A stretch of 38,857 nucleotides of DNA from Planctomycetia bacterium (GCA_005808665.1 SYLG01000016.1:1-38857); one strand, 5' to 3'; positions 19,264-28,052 are shown, numbered from the stretch's first letter. The notes: generated by a model not told the origin, from the letters alone. Program-made: numbers and translations.

Positions 19264-19983
19264 TTAACCTCCCGGAGCTTTCGAGGGTGGTTTGGATTCT
19301 ATCAAGCCATCACATACTTTAATGATCCGATCGGCCATGGCCCCAGCGGAACCGTCATGGGTAACCATGACGACGCTTGCCCCCGCATGGTTATTTTTAC
19401 CGGTTCCAGGCAAACTCCTTAAAAGATCGAGAATGATTTTGGCGTTGGCGGTATCCAAATTCCCTGTAGGTTCATCGCACAGAATGGCCCTTGGGTTGGG
19501 AGCGAGGGCCCTGGCTACCGCCACCCGTTGCATTTCTCCACCTGAAAGTTCATCCGGCAAGTGGGTTGCCCGATGGCTCAATCCAACCCGGTCCAAACAT
19601 TCGGCGGCACGAAATAAAGCAGGTTTTCGCCTTAATCCCGCCAGAAATAGGGGCAATGCAACATTTTCTACCGCCCGCAAATTGGGTAGCAAATTAAAAA
19701 ACTGGAAGATGAACCCTATCCGGTCCCGCCTTAATCTTGACCGGTCGCTATCACTCAAAAGGGCCAAATCCTGATTCTCAAAGAGGGCCCGTCCCTCCGT
19801 CGGGGTGTCGAGGGCCCCAAGCAGGTGCATAATGGTTGACTTGCCCGATCCCGAGGGACCCATGATGCTGACAAATTCACCGGCTTCGATGGATAGACTG
19901 ACGCCGCACACTGCCTCCACTTTGCGGACAGAAGCTCCCGACCCTTGGGAATAGGTTTTTCGTACAGACTCAAGACGCATCAT
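19264..19983 (-). CDS. ABC transporter ATP-binding protein (LolD/MacB type)
   Basis: 239-aa cytoplasmic ATPase that partners the following FtsX permease. Motifs are complete: Walker A GPSGSGKST, Q-loop FQFFNLLPNL, signature LSGGEMQRVAVARAL, Walker B AILCDEPTGNLD and the H-loop MVTHD. The LLPNLRAVENVALPL stretch is characteristic of the LolD/MacB/FtsE branch. The stop codon TAA (19264-19266) is followed after one base by the permease ATG. The start is ambiguous between ATG 19983 and ATG 19980, with no clear ribosome site. It lies 54 bp downstream of ettA and may share its transcript. Confidence 0.92.
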   Translation of the reverse strand: MMRLESVRKTYSQGSGASVRKVEAVCGVSLSIEAGEFVSIMGPSGSGKSTIMHLLGALDTPTEGRALFENQDLALLSDSDRSRLRRDRIGFIFQFFNLLPNLRAVENVALPLFLAGLRRKPALFRAAECLDRVGLSHRATHLPDELSGGEMQRVAVARALAPNPRAILCDEPTGNLDTANAKIILDLLRSLPGTGKNNHAGASVVMVTHDGSAGAMADRIIKVCDGLIESKPPSKAPGG

Positions 19984-20037
19984 GATGGATTATTACCAAC
20001 CATCGTGGACACCCTAGGAAAGGAATCAAAAGTCATT

Positions 20038-21708
20038 TCAGGATTTTAGTTTGCGATACTTGAGGCGTCGTGGTTGATCCGCCTCGATGCCAAGCCGTTG
20101 TCGTTTGGCTTCCTCATAACTTTGGAAATTACCCTCGTGCCAAACCACTTTGCTATCCCCCTCAAAGGCAAGGATGTGGGTGGCGATCCGATCCAAAAAC
20201 CAACGGTCGTGGGTAATGATCACGGCACAGCCTCCAAAGTTCAACAGTGCTTCCTCCAGGGCCCGCAAGGTGTCCACATCCAGATCATTTGTCGGTTCAT
20301 CAAGGAGAAGTACATTTCCCCCAGTCCGTAATAATTTGGCAAGGTGAACGCGGTTACGCTCGCCTCCTGATAATTCGCCCACTTTTCGTTGTTGATCGGG
20401 ACCTTTGAAATTGAAATAGCTCACATAGGCACGGCTTGGCACCTTGCGTTTGCCCAAAAGGATGTGGTCCGCCCCATCGGTAATTTCTTCAAAAACGGTT
20501 TTTACAGGATCAAGGGTGTCACGATTCTGATCGACATAGGAAAACACAACCGAATCGCCGACCCGTAAGCTTCCACTATCCGGTTTCTCCTGGCCTACCA
20601 TCATCCGAAAAAGGGTTGTTTTTCCCGCACCATTTGGGCCAATCACGCCGACAATACCTCCCCGGGGCAGGTCAAAGGAAAGTTCATCGTAAAGGAGGTT
20701 ATCACCATAACCCTTGGCTACATTTTCCGCCCGGACCACCAGGTCACCCAAATGAGGCCCAGGGGGGATTTGCATGGTGAGTTCTTCGGAATTGGCCTCC
20801 ACTTCCTGGCTGGCAAGTTTTTCATAAGCGGTCAATCGTGCCTTGCTCTTGGCCATTCGTCCCCGCGGGGCCAGGCGAACCCACTCCAATTCGCGGTCCA
20901 ATTGCTTTTGGCGGGCATCTTGCGACCTTTCCTCTCTTCTTAGGCGCTCTTGCTTTTGTTCAAGCCAACCGGTGTAGTTGCCCTTGTAGGGATGTCCTAC
21001 TCCCTTTTCCAACTCCAGGATCCATTGAGCCACATTGTCCAGAAAATACCTGTCGTGGGTAATGGCTACAATCGTCCCGGGGAACTCCTGAAGTGTTCGC
21101 TCAAGCCAAGCGACCGATTCCGCAGCAAGATGGTTGGTGGGCTCATCCAGCAACAGCATATCGGGTCGTTCAAGCAAAACCTTGCATAAGGCAACCCTTC
21201 GCCTTTCCCCACCTGACAAGTTGCTTGGCAGGGCTTCCCCCGGAGGCAGTCTCATTGCATCCATGGCAACCTCGATTCGACGATCAAGATTATACGCATC
21301 GGTGATGGCGATTTGGTCCTGAATGGTGTTGAGGTCCTCCATGAGCTTGTCAAATTCTTCGGGGGAGGCATCCGCCATTTTGGTGCCGATTTCCTCCTCT
21401 TTTGATAACAAAGTACGAATCCCGGCAACCGCCAGTTCCAGGTTTCCACGAACATCGGTCGATTCATCAAGCCTTGGTTCCTGGGGAACATGGCCAATAC
21501 GGATGTTCGGGGCGGGGCGGGCTGTCCCCATAAAATCCTTGTCCACCCCTGACATGACCCGCATGAGGGTCGATTTTCCCGCACCATTTCCCCCGATAAC
21601 ACCTATTTTCGCACCCGGATAAAACGATAACCAGATGTTTTTGAGGACCTCTTTCTTGTTGTAAATTTTGGTGAGTTGCTCAATTGTGAAAATGTATTGT
21701 TCGCCCAT
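20038..21708 (-). CDS. ettA: Energy-dependent translational throttle protein EttA (ABC-F)
   Basis: 556-aa ABC-F protein, close to the ~555 aa usual for EttA. It binds the ribosomal E site and couples early elongation to ATP level. Two ATPase cassettes are present: Walker A GGNGAGKST and GPNGAGKTT, signatures LSGGERRRV and LSGGERNRV, and catalytic glutamates in LLLDEPTNH and LLLDEPTND. The interdomain linker is charged and helical (QKQERLRREERSQDARQKQ). There are no membrane helices. ATG 21708 is chosen because EttA proteins begin 'M-EQYIFT' and GGAAG lies just upstream; ATG 21744 would add 12 unusual residues. It is unlikely to share a function with the adjacent exporter genes; it is a housekeeping gene inserted in the run. 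Confidence 0.95.
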   Translation of the reverse strand: MGEQYIFTIEQLTKIYNKKEVLKNIWLSFYPGAKIGVIGGNGAGKSTLMRVMSGVDKDFMGTARPAPNIRIGHVPQEPRLDESTDVRGNLELAVAGIRTLLSKEEEIGTKMADASPEEFDKLMEDLNTIQDQIAITDAYNLDRRIEVAMDAMRLPPGEALPSNLSGGERRRVALCKVLLERPDMLLLDEPTNHLAAESVAWLERTLQEFPGTIVAITHDRYFLDNVAQWILELEKGVGHPYKGNYTGWLEQKQERLRREERSQDARQKQLDRELEWVRLAPRGRMAKSKARLTAYEKLASQEVEANSEELTMQIPPGPHLGDLVVRAENVAKGYGDNLLYDELSFDLPRGGIVGVIGPNGAGKTTLFRMMVGQEKPDSGSLRVGDSVVFSYVDQNRDTLDPVKTVFEEITDGADHILLGKRKVPSRAYVSYFNFKGPDQQRKVGELSGGERNRVHLAKLLRTGGNVLLLDEPTNDLDVDTLRALEEALLNFGGCAVIITHDRWFLDRIATHILAFEGDSKVVWHEGNFQSYEEAKRQRLGIEADQPRRLKYRKLKS

Positions 21709-21830
21709 GGGTCTTCCGCAGATTTGTTGCAGTTCAGGTATCAAACCTCATTATAGGATGAACCGCAAGGGATGAAACCGCCGAAGGCAATTCCTTACCC
21801 GAGGGTGTATCCTCTACGCCAAAAACCCTC

Positions 21831-21853
21831 AATTCCCCTTTATTTGGGGGATT
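21831..21853 (-). terminator. Possible terminator overlapping the M16 peptidase stop
   Basis: The arms AATTCCCC (21831-21838) and GGGGGATT (21846-21853) form an 8-bp stem with one G-U pair and a 7-nt loop. On the minus strand the stem is followed by GAGGG and then TTTTT rather than directly by a T-tract. The hairpin includes the peptidase stop codon. It may partly separate the peptidase gene from ettA, but it is weaker than the terminator at 4361. Confidence 0.3.
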
Positions 21854-24566
21854 TGAGTAACTTTCCGGTTGAGTCGAGCGGTCCCGCCGCAATCAGGATG
21901 AGGGCATCGGGGTGGAGGTGTTTTTTCGCCACTCGTAATACCTCCTCGGGAGTGATTTTCGCCACTTCGGTTCGGAGCTTCCCAGGCGTGTCCAGGGGCA
22001 ATTGATTGCGGGCAAGGGCAAGTAATTTTCCGGCAAGCCCAGAGGCCGTCTCATAGGCAAAGGGCATACTGCCCAGGATGTAACTCTTGGCATCCTCAAC
22101 CTCGTCCTTTGTAGCAAGGGTTTGGCGAATCTTTCCGATTTCCTCGCGCATTTCGTCGTTGACCCGTTTCAGGTTAACGGGTGAAGTGCCAATGTAGGCG
22201 GCGAACATCCCTGTTTCGTTATCGGCCGTCATGCTAATCGAGGCGTTAACAGTATAGGCCAGGCCTTCCCGGTCACGAAGCCTTGCGGAGAGGCGGTCGG
22301 TAAAACCTGGGCCGGTTCCCAGAACATGGTCCATCACCAAAAGTGCGGCATAGTCGGGATCGTTTCGTTTGATCCCTGCGTGGGCCAGATAAAACTGGAG
22401 TTGAACCGCCTCTGGGAAACTAAGATAGAGAGGAGGGGTTTTGTCTTTCATGACAGGATCTTTTGGTGAAATTTTGGGACTCATCGGTCCCGTCCAATCC
22501 CTGGTTAAACTCTCAAGAAGGGATTGCATGGCAGTGGGTTTAAAATCTCCCACCACCGCCAGCCTGATATTGTGGGGAGAATAGGGTATCTTGTGATAGG
22601 CCTTGAGTTTGGCAGCATCAAGGGATTTGACCGATTCCGCCGTTCCCAACGGGTTTTGACCTTTGGGCAGGTCTCCGTAAATGGCCCGTCGCAACGCCAG
22701 CCTTGCCTGCTCCTGGGGCTGAGATGCCTGATCCTCCAAAGCGGATAACATTCGGGCCTTTTCCCGTTCAATGGCATCGGGAGGAAAATCGGGTTTCGAC
22801 AAACAGGACAAGAATAGCTCCATTGCCTTGGGGGCATCGGAACTTAGTACCTGGAGAGATCCACCTCCGGGACCGAATTGCATGGTTGCCCCCATATCTT
22901 CGATGGTTTGAGCAATTTGTCTCCCGGTTTTCCCCGCGGCTCCCTCATCCAGCACCGACCCGGTCAATAGGGCAATACCCCCTTTGTCGAGGGGTTGTAG
23001 CCAACCGAAATGTTTCAATTCTGCCTGGGCTACCAGCAGGGGCAAACCTGGTTTGGACAAAAGCCAAACCTCGAGTCCGTTTTTGAGAAACACCTTTTTT
23101 GTTCCGACGAATGGGTCAAAAGCCGCTGGGGATGGGGTGCTATCCGGCCGCCGGGAAAGGCGACCGGGCTTGTCTACCTTTTTTTCTTCTGGGGAAGGTG
23201 GGCCAGGCCCGGCCTTGGGGGCTTTGGCCGGGAGAGAAATGACCGTTGCGCTCCGATCGGCCCCCAAATATTTCGCCGCAACCCGGGTTATGTCCGACCT
23301 GGTAACCGCACTGATCCGGTCCGGCTCCTCCATGAGTCGCTTAAGGCCTCCCTGAGCCAATGCCACAGAAATGGTCTGGCAGCGGTTGTGGACTTTTTCG
23401 GAACCAAGAATCTTTCCTGCCAGCATGGAACGAATGACCCTCTTCAATTCGGTTTCATCAATTCCCTTGTGAACGACCTTTTCGATTTCCTCCCGCAGGA
23501 TGGCCTCGGCCTTTTCGATGGACCTATCGGCAAGGAGTTCAACCTGAAGCGAAAACCAACCGGGATAGCGACCCGGGCTATGAGAGGCCCCAACCTCCGT
23601 GGCAATGGCCTCATCCTCGACCATCCGCCGATAAAGCCGACCGGTCTTTCCGCCCGCCAAAACAAGAGCAAGCAAATCCAGCGGGGCTTCGTCGGCATCA
23701 TCCACCACCACGGTAGGAAAGCCAAGGAGAATCCGTGGTACTTCAAATTTGCTGGGAATCGTTTTTCGTACGGGAAGGGTGGGGAAAGGGGTGGTGGCCT
23801 TGCGCGGGGGAAGTCGTCCGGCTGGGATACTTCCCAGGGCTTTTTCGATTTTGGCAAGAGCCTCATCAGGGTTGATGGCCCCTGCAACCACCACCAAGGC
23901 ATTGTTAGGGTGGTACCACCGTTTGTAATAGTCAAGGATCACCGATGCGGTTGCCCCCCGGACATGGGATTCCATGCCGATGACCGGGTGCCCATAGGGA
24001 GATTTAGGCCCAAAAAGGATCGGCAAAAGGGTTTTTGATTCCAGCTCCCATGGTTGGTCTTCATTGCGCTTGAGTTCCTCAATAACGGCTCCCTTCTCCT
24101 GTTCAAATTCGTGTTTGGAATCGATGCGCAGGTTAGCCATCCGGTCGGCCTCGATCCTGAGGGCCGTTTCCCAGCGGTCCGCTGCAAAATCAAAATGATA
24201 GCAGGTCAAATCCTCGTTGGTCCAGGCATTGTTGGAACCACCGTTTTTCAAGGTCGCCCTATCAATGTCCCCCGGAACCAGGCGATCCGTACCCTTGAAC
24301 ATCAGGTGTTCAAGATAATGGGACAGGCCGGTGGTTGCCTTGTCTTCATCACAGGAACCAACCGTGTAGGTAACCATCATGGTTACGGTGGAGGAAGCCC
24401 GCATGGGCAAAAAGACGACTCGCAATCCGTTGGCCAGTTTGTGTTCCCTGATTCCTGCATAAAGCCCCTTGACCTGGCTGCCAAGGGAATCGTCAGCAGC
24501 TTGCACATTTCCGGTGGCTACCACCAACCCAAAAACCAATCCTGTTGCCAACAAATGCCTGATCAT
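21840..24566 (-). CDS. Secreted M16-family zinc metallopeptidase (pitrilysin/insulinase type)
   Basis: 908-aa two-lobed peptidase. A signal peptide (LLATGLVFGLVVATGNVQA) is cleaved near residue 23. The N-terminal catalytic lobe has the inverted zinc motif HxxEH (H83, E86, H87) and E164, at the family's usual spacing of 76 residues. Around residues 455-475 a Pro/Lys-rich linker leads to a second, catalytically inactive M16 lobe (residues ~480-900), as expected for single-chain family members. It probably degrades peptides in the periplasm or outside the cell. The ATG overlaps the stop of the upstream small membrane protein gene (ATGA), so the two are translationally coupled. It lies 131 bp upstream of ettA with a possible terminator in between. 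Confidence 0.93.
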   Translation of the reverse strand: MIRHLLATGLVFGLVVATGNVQAADDSLGSQVKGLYAGIREHKLANGLRVVFLPMRASSTVTMMVTYTVGSCDEDKATTGLSHYLEHLMFKGTDRLVPGDIDRATLKNGGSNNAWTNEDLTCYHFDFAADRWETALRIEADRMANLRIDSKHEFEQEKGAVIEELKRNEDQPWELESKTLLPILFGPKSPYGHPVIGMESHVRGATASVILDYYKRWYHPNNALVVVAGAINPDEALAKIEKALGSIPAGRLPPRKATTPFPTLPVRKTIPSKFEVPRILLGFPTVVVDDADEAPLDLLALVLAGGKTGRLYRRMVEDEAIATEVGASHSPGRYPGWFSLQVELLADRSIEKAEAILREEIEKVVHKGIDETELKRVIRSMLAGKILGSEKVHNRCQTISVALAQGGLKRLMEEPDRISAVTRSDITRVAAKYLGADRSATVISLPAKAPKAGPGPPSPEEKKVDKPGRLSRRPDSTPSPAAFDPFVGTKKVFLKNGLEVWLLSKPGLPLLVAQAELKHFGWLQPLDKGGIALLTGSVLDEGAAGKTGRQIAQTIEDMGATMQFGPGGGSLQVLSSDAPKAMELFLSCLSKPDFPPDAIEREKARMLSALEDQASQPQEQARLALRRAIYGDLPKGQNPLGTAESVKSLDAAKLKAYHKIPYSPHNIRLAVVGDFKPTAMQSLLESLTRDWTGPMSPKISPKDPVMKDKTPPLYLSFPEAVQLQFYLAHAGIKRNDPDYAALLVMDHVLGTGPGFTDRLSARLRDREGLAYTVNASISMTADNETGMFAAYIGTSPVNLKRVNDEMREEIGKIRQTLATKDEVEDAKSYILGSMPFAYETASGLAGKLLALARNQLPLDTPGKLRTEVAKITPEEVLRVAKKHLHPDALILIAAGPLDSTGKLLKSPK

Positions 24567-24826
24567 CGAAACTCCTTTGCTTCCTCTATTTCGGATTTCT
24601 GGGAAAGTTGGAGGCGCTCACGGCGCATCCTCTCCACTTCGCGGTTTCTTCGCTCCACCTGTTCCTTGGCCCCGGGTACCACCGTCCACCAAAAATAACC
24701 CCCAAGGCCTAGCATAACCAAAACCTCATAGCCCAATATCCAGTACAGATACCGATAATGGGATTTGGTTGTCGGCTTTCGGTAAAACCGGGGATGAAAT
24801 TGCCAGAACCCCATTTTGGTGGACAT
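24563..24826 (-). CDS. Small membrane protein with coiled-coil tail, coupled to the M16 peptidase
   Basis: 87 aa from ATG 24826, which has AAGG about 8 nt upstream; an in-frame TTG at 24832 and ATG at 24814 are alternatives. No named family is recognised. One hydrophobic helix (YWILGYEVLVMLGLGGYFWW, about residues 27-46) is followed by a strongly charged, probably coiled-coil tail rich in Arg and Glu (VERRNREVERMRRERLQL). The N-terminal 'FWQFHPRFYRKP' precedes the membrane segment. The stop codon TGA overlaps the ATG of the M16 peptidase in ATGA, which argues that this is a real gene and a possible membrane partner or anchor for the peptidase. That role is inference only. Confidence 0.7.
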   Translation of the reverse strand: MSTKMGFWQFHPRFYRKPTTKSHYRYLYWILGYEVLVMLGLGGYFWWTVVPGAKEQVERRNREVERMRRERLQLSQKSEIEEAKEFR

Positions 24827-25179
24827 GGACAAGCCTTGGCTGGCAAAAAAGCAACCTTGCCGGAAATAAACAGCTCTCCCTTTATCCTAGTTGAACTTCC
24901 TTCAAGGTTCTCATCCATTGTTAGCTCGCTTCACTGGCCCCTAATGTACAAGTGCCCCAAAAGGGGGCGATTGATGCCTAATTTGTAGCTACCCCTTGGG
25001 TTTCACCCCTTTTTCTTCTGTGGCCAATGTGCCTTAGCCAAAGCACTTTTTGCATTTTTCAAGGTTTGGTTAGGGGATTGGCATCAAATGTGCCCTGACT
25101 AGGTTTGGTCGTAATCATGAGGCCATCCTGTGGGATTTCATCCCCGGTACATAGGACCTGTTAACATGAAGAGGAAACC
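24827..25179. other. 353-bp divergent intergenic region between the peptidase operon and nirB
   Basis: No convincing ORF is seen. The region must hold promoters for both directions. Visible elements are a GCCCC/GGGGC hairpin with an AAAA loop near 24954-24968 (no T-tract), two copies of AATGTGCC each preceded by TGGC (at 25022-25033 and 25079-25094, 61 bp apart), and a sigma-54-like element overlapping the second copy. GAGGAAA at 25171-25177 is the nirB ribosome site. Confidence 0.6.
25079..25094 (+). promoter_or_regulatory. Candidate sigma-54 (-24/-12) promoter for the nitrate operon
   Basis: TGGCATCAAATGTGCC keeps the invariant GG (25080-25081) and GC (25092-25093) with exactly 10 nt between them, and TGGCA matches the -24 consensus. 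Two positions of the -24 element and one of the -12 element deviate. A start near 25105 would give a ~75-nt leader to nirB. Sigma-54 with an NtrC-type activator controls nitrate assimilation in several proteobacteria; its use here is inference. Confidence 0.35.
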
Positions 25180-27639
25180 ATGACTTTCATGGCCAACGGA
25201 ACGCTTCCCAAACGACCACGACTCATCATCCTTGGAAACGGTATGGCGGGGGCGAGATTGGCCGAGGACATCCTGGTTTTGGATCGGGAAAAATTTGAGA
25301 TTGTGATGTTTGGCGAGGAACCCCACGGAAACTACAACCGCATTTTGCTATCAAATGTCCTGAACGGCTCGCAGGACATGGGCGAGATCGAGATCAACAG
25401 CCTTCCCTGGTACAAGGAAAATGGCATTACCCTCCACGCAGGGAAAAAAGTAACCCGGATTGATCCAGCTTGCAAAAAAGTTTTCGCCGACGGAGTGGTG
25501 GAATCCTACGACCAGCTCGTAATCGCAACGGGATCAATCCCTTTTGTCCCTCCCCTGCCAGGAACAGACCTGGAGGGGGTCTTTGTATTCAGGACCGTGG
25601 ATGACTGCAAGAACATAGCCCAATATGCAAAGGGTTGCAAAAAAGCGGTTGTCATTGGTGGTGGACTCCTTGGCCTTGAGGCGGCCAAGGGCCTAATGAC
25701 CCACAACCTCGAGGTTACTGTTGTCGAATACAACAAGTGGCTTATGAGTGTCCAGCTGGATGAAACGGGTGGAGAGATATTAGGGAAAACGGTGGCCGGT
25801 CTTGGCATCCGGGTGAGAACCCAAGCCTCCACCCAAGCCCTTGTTGGCAATGGAAAAGTCCAGTCGGTTCACTATAAGGACGGAACCGAAGACGAAGCTG
25901 ATATGGTGGTAATTTCGGCGGGAATTCGACCAAATATCAGCCTGGCAAAAAGTTGTGGTCTTGGCTGCAACCGGGCCATTTTGGTGGACGACAAATTGGC
26001 CACCTCCGATCCCTCGATTTTTGCCGTGGGGGAATGTGTCGAACATCGGGGTATGGTTTATGGTTTGGTGGCACCGCTTTGGGAGCAGACCAAAGCCCTT
26101 GCGGCACACTTGACCGGAACCGATCCGGACCGAATCTATGCGGGTTCGAAATTGGCCACAAAGCTCAAGGTTATGGGGGTCGAGTTGGCCGCCATGGGAA
26201 TGATTTCTGATGTCCGCCAGGGCGATGAAGTGGTTCAATACTCCGAACCTGCCAAGGGGATTTACGCCAAAGCCATTATCCGGGACGGCAAGGTTTCGGC
26301 CGCCTGCTTGGTAGGGGACCTTGGCCCGGCGGAAACTTTACTAGGCCATTTCCACAAGGATACCCCGGTACCAACCCGCCGAATGGACCTGTTTGGGGGG
26401 CCATTGCCCCAGAAGTTGGAATTGTCCCTGGCGGATTTGCCAGACGCCCATCCGGTTTGCGATTGCAACGGAATATCCAAGGGAGCGATTTGCAATGCAA
26501 TCCAGGCCGGGCATTGCACCGTGGCCTCGGTGGGCAAGGCCACCCGGGCGGGAACCGGATGTGGCTCTTGCAAAAAAATGGTGAAAGGCCTTATCGAGGC
26601 TGTGGCAGGGGCCATCAAAGTGGACCCAACCGAATCGTACTATGTGTCTGCCGTCCCGATGGAAAAAGCCATCCTGGTAGCCCAAATTCGCAAACACAAG
26701 CTCAAAAGCGTTTCGGCTGTGCTTGCCCAATTTGGCACCAGTGAAGACGAAAAAAGCAAGAACGGACTGGCTTCGCTTTTGAAGTCCATGTGGAACAAGG
26801 AATATGTGGATGAACGGGACGCCCGGTTTGTCAATGACAGGGTTCACGCCAATATCCAGAAAGACGGCACCTTCTCGGTGGTTCCCCGGATGTATGGGGG
26901 GGTTACAACTCCCCAGGAATTGATCCGGATTGGCGAGGCCGCCATCAAATACAACATTCCCATGGTCAAGGTTACCGGCGGCCAGCGCATTGACCTATTG
27001 GGGGTCGCCAAGGAAGATTTGCCAGGGGTTTGGGCCGACATCGGGATGCCAAGCGGTCACGCCTATACCAAAGCATTTCGCACTTGCAAGACCTGTGTAG
27101 GGATCGAATTTTGCCGCTATGGAACGAACGATTCCACCGGATTGGGCATAGATATTGAAAAGAAGTTCCAGGGAATCGAGTTTCCTGCCAAACTTAAAAT
27201 GGCGGTTTCGGGGTGTCCCAGGAACTGTGCCGAAAGCACCGTCAAAGACATTGGCATTATTGCCACAGAAGGGGGGGATTGGGAAATCAGTGTGGGGGGA
27301 GGAGCCGGGGCCCATGTGAAAAAAACCGAGGTCCTCTGCCGTGTCCAAAGCAAGGGGGAAGCACTCAAAATAGTGGGACGCTTCATGCAATACTACCGGG
27401 AACATGGCAAATACCTCGAACGGACCTATGATTTTGTCCCACGCATTGGCATCGAAACACTTCAGGAGATAATCGTTAACGACAGTCTTGGGATTGCCGA
27501 ACACCTTGACCAGGGAATCGAAGAGGCTGTCAAGGGGTTTGTGGATCCGTGGCTTGAAAGGGAACAACCGGTCTATCCCGGGCAATTTTCCGAACCCATT
27601 CAGGTAGGGCCTATGTATTTGGCAGGGACTACGGCCTAG
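25180..27639 (+). CDS. nirB: Assimilatory nitrite reductase [NAD(P)H], large subunit NirB
   Basis: 819-aa cytoplasmic enzyme that reduces nitrite to ammonium with NirD. Residues ~13-320 are a FAD/NAD(P)H oxidoreductase domain (IILGNGMAGARL; NAD site VVIGGGLLGLEAAKG). Residues 427-464 hold a BFD-like [2Fe-2S] site with C427, C429, C461 and C464. The C-terminal sirohaem/[4Fe-4S] domain has C639-x5-C645 and C679-x3-C683 (TCVGIEFC and GCPRNC), the complete coupled cofactor ligand set. The length is at the usual family value. GAGGAAA lies 3 nt before ATG 25180, supporting this start over ATG 25189. It is the first gene of the nitrate run and the only one preceded by a long regulatory gap. The sirohaem need fits the downstream hemD. 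Confidence 0.96.
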   Translation: MTFMANGTLPKRPRLIILGNGMAGARLAEDILVLDREKFEIVMFGEEPHGNYNRILLSNVLNGSQDMGEIEINSLPWYKENGITLHAGKKVTRIDPACKKVFADGVVESYDQLVIATGSIPFVPPLPGTDLEGVFVFRTVDDCKNIAQYAKGCKKAVVIGGGLLGLEAAKGLMTHNLEVTVVEYNKWLMSVQLDETGGEILGKTVAGLGIRVRTQASTQALVGNGKVQSVHYKDGTEDEADMVVISAGIRPNISLAKSCGLGCNRAILVDDKLATSDPSIFAVGECVEHRGMVYGLVAPLWEQTKALAAHLTGTDPDRIYAGSKLATKLKVMGVELAAMGMISDVRQGDEVVQYSEPAKGIYAKAIIRDGKVSAACLVGDLGPAETLLGHFHKDTPVPTRRMDLFGGPLPQKLELSLADLPDAHPVCDCNGISKGAICNAIQAGHCTVASVGKATRAGTGCGSCKKMVKGLIEAVAGAIKVDPTESYYVSAVPMEKAILVAQIRKHKLKSVSAVLAQFGTSEDEKSKNGLASLLKSMWNKEYVDERDARFVNDRVHANIQKDGTFSVVPRMYGGVTTPQELIRIGEAAIKYNIPMVKVTGGQRIDLLGVAKEDLPGVWADIGMPSGHAYTKAFRTCKTCVGIEFCRYGTNDSTGLGIDIEKKFQGIEFPAKLKMAVSGCPRNCAESTVKDIGIIATEGGDWEISVGGGAGAHVKKTEVLCRVQSKGEALKIVGRFMQYYREHGKYLERTYDFVPRIGIETLQEIIVNDSLGIAEHLDQGIEEAVKGFVDPWLEREQPVYPGQFSEPIQVGPMYLAGTTA

Positions 27640-27656
27640 TGCGGGGCCCCGTTTGG

Positions 27657-27672
27657 TTTTTTCCTGAAAAAA
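27657..27672. repeat. 16-nt perfect palindrome between nirB and nirD
   Basis: TTTTTTCCTGAAAAAA pairs 7 bp on each side of CT, within the 53-nt nirB-nirD spacer. A second palindrome, CGGGGCCCCG (27642-27651), lies immediately upstream. Together they could form RNA structures that tune nirB against nirD expression or affect mRNA decay. The loops are too short for a classical terminator. Confidence 0.35.
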
Positions 27673-27692
27673 TTCGGCAAAGGAGCTAGCTA

Positions 27693-28052
27693 ATGTCGTC
27701 TATCGCCCCTGCGGTTTGTTTTGTGGATGTGTGCCCTCTGGATAATCTACCCTTGGGAATGGGGCGGGCTTTCGTCATTGGTGGAAGGTCTGTTGCTTTG
27801 TTTCACCGAAGAGGCGGCAACCTGTTTGCCATGGATAATGCCTGCCCACACAAGGGAGGACCACTTGCCGAAGGGATGCTTGCCGAAGGGCGGGTGGTTT
27901 GCCCCATGCACGCAAGGCGCTATGACGGAATCACCGGGGAATGCGACCAACCCGGTGAATGTCCTGTCAGAGTCCATCCGGTTGCCATTACCAATGGAAT
28001 GGTCCGGGTGGGTATTCCCGGAGACGGCCTAGCCTCCGAAGGTGCTGGTTAA
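27693..28052 (+). CDS. nirD: Nitrite reductase small subunit NirD (Rieske-type)
   Basis: 119-aa Rieske-fold partner of NirB. The [2Fe-2S] ligand motifs are intact: C51-P-H53 in CPHKGGPL and C70-P-M-H73 in CPMHARRYD. Many NirD proteins of enterobacteria have lost these ligands, so this one probably binds a cluster, as in other Rieske-containing NirD proteins. AAAGGAG lies 7 nt before ATG 27693. The stop codon TAA overlaps the ATG of nasA (TAATG), coupling translation of the two reductases. The gene sits 53 nt after nirB. Confidence 0.93.
   Translation: MSSIAPAVCFVDVCPLDNLPLGMGRAFVIGGRSVALFHRRGGNLFAMDNACPHKGGPLAEGMLAEGRVVCPMHARRYDGITGECDQPGECPVRVHPVAITNGMVRVGIPGDGLASEGAG

Noticed and set aside
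23010-24038. Long plus-strand ORF (342 codons) opposite the M16 peptidase
   Set aside because: It is antisense to a clear peptidase with complete zinc motifs and has no recognisable domain; a shadow of high-GC third positions.
24951-24970. GCCCC-AAAA-GGGGGC hairpin before nirB as a terminator or riboswitch
   Set aside because: There is no T-tract and no conserved riboswitch core; it is upstream of the candidate promoter, so it would not be in the nirB leader.
27959-28051. In-frame 5' extension of nasA inside nirD
   Set aside because: The extension is the out-of-frame shadow of nirD; ATG 28052 overlaps the nirD stop in a TAATG coupling and gives the normal N-terminus.
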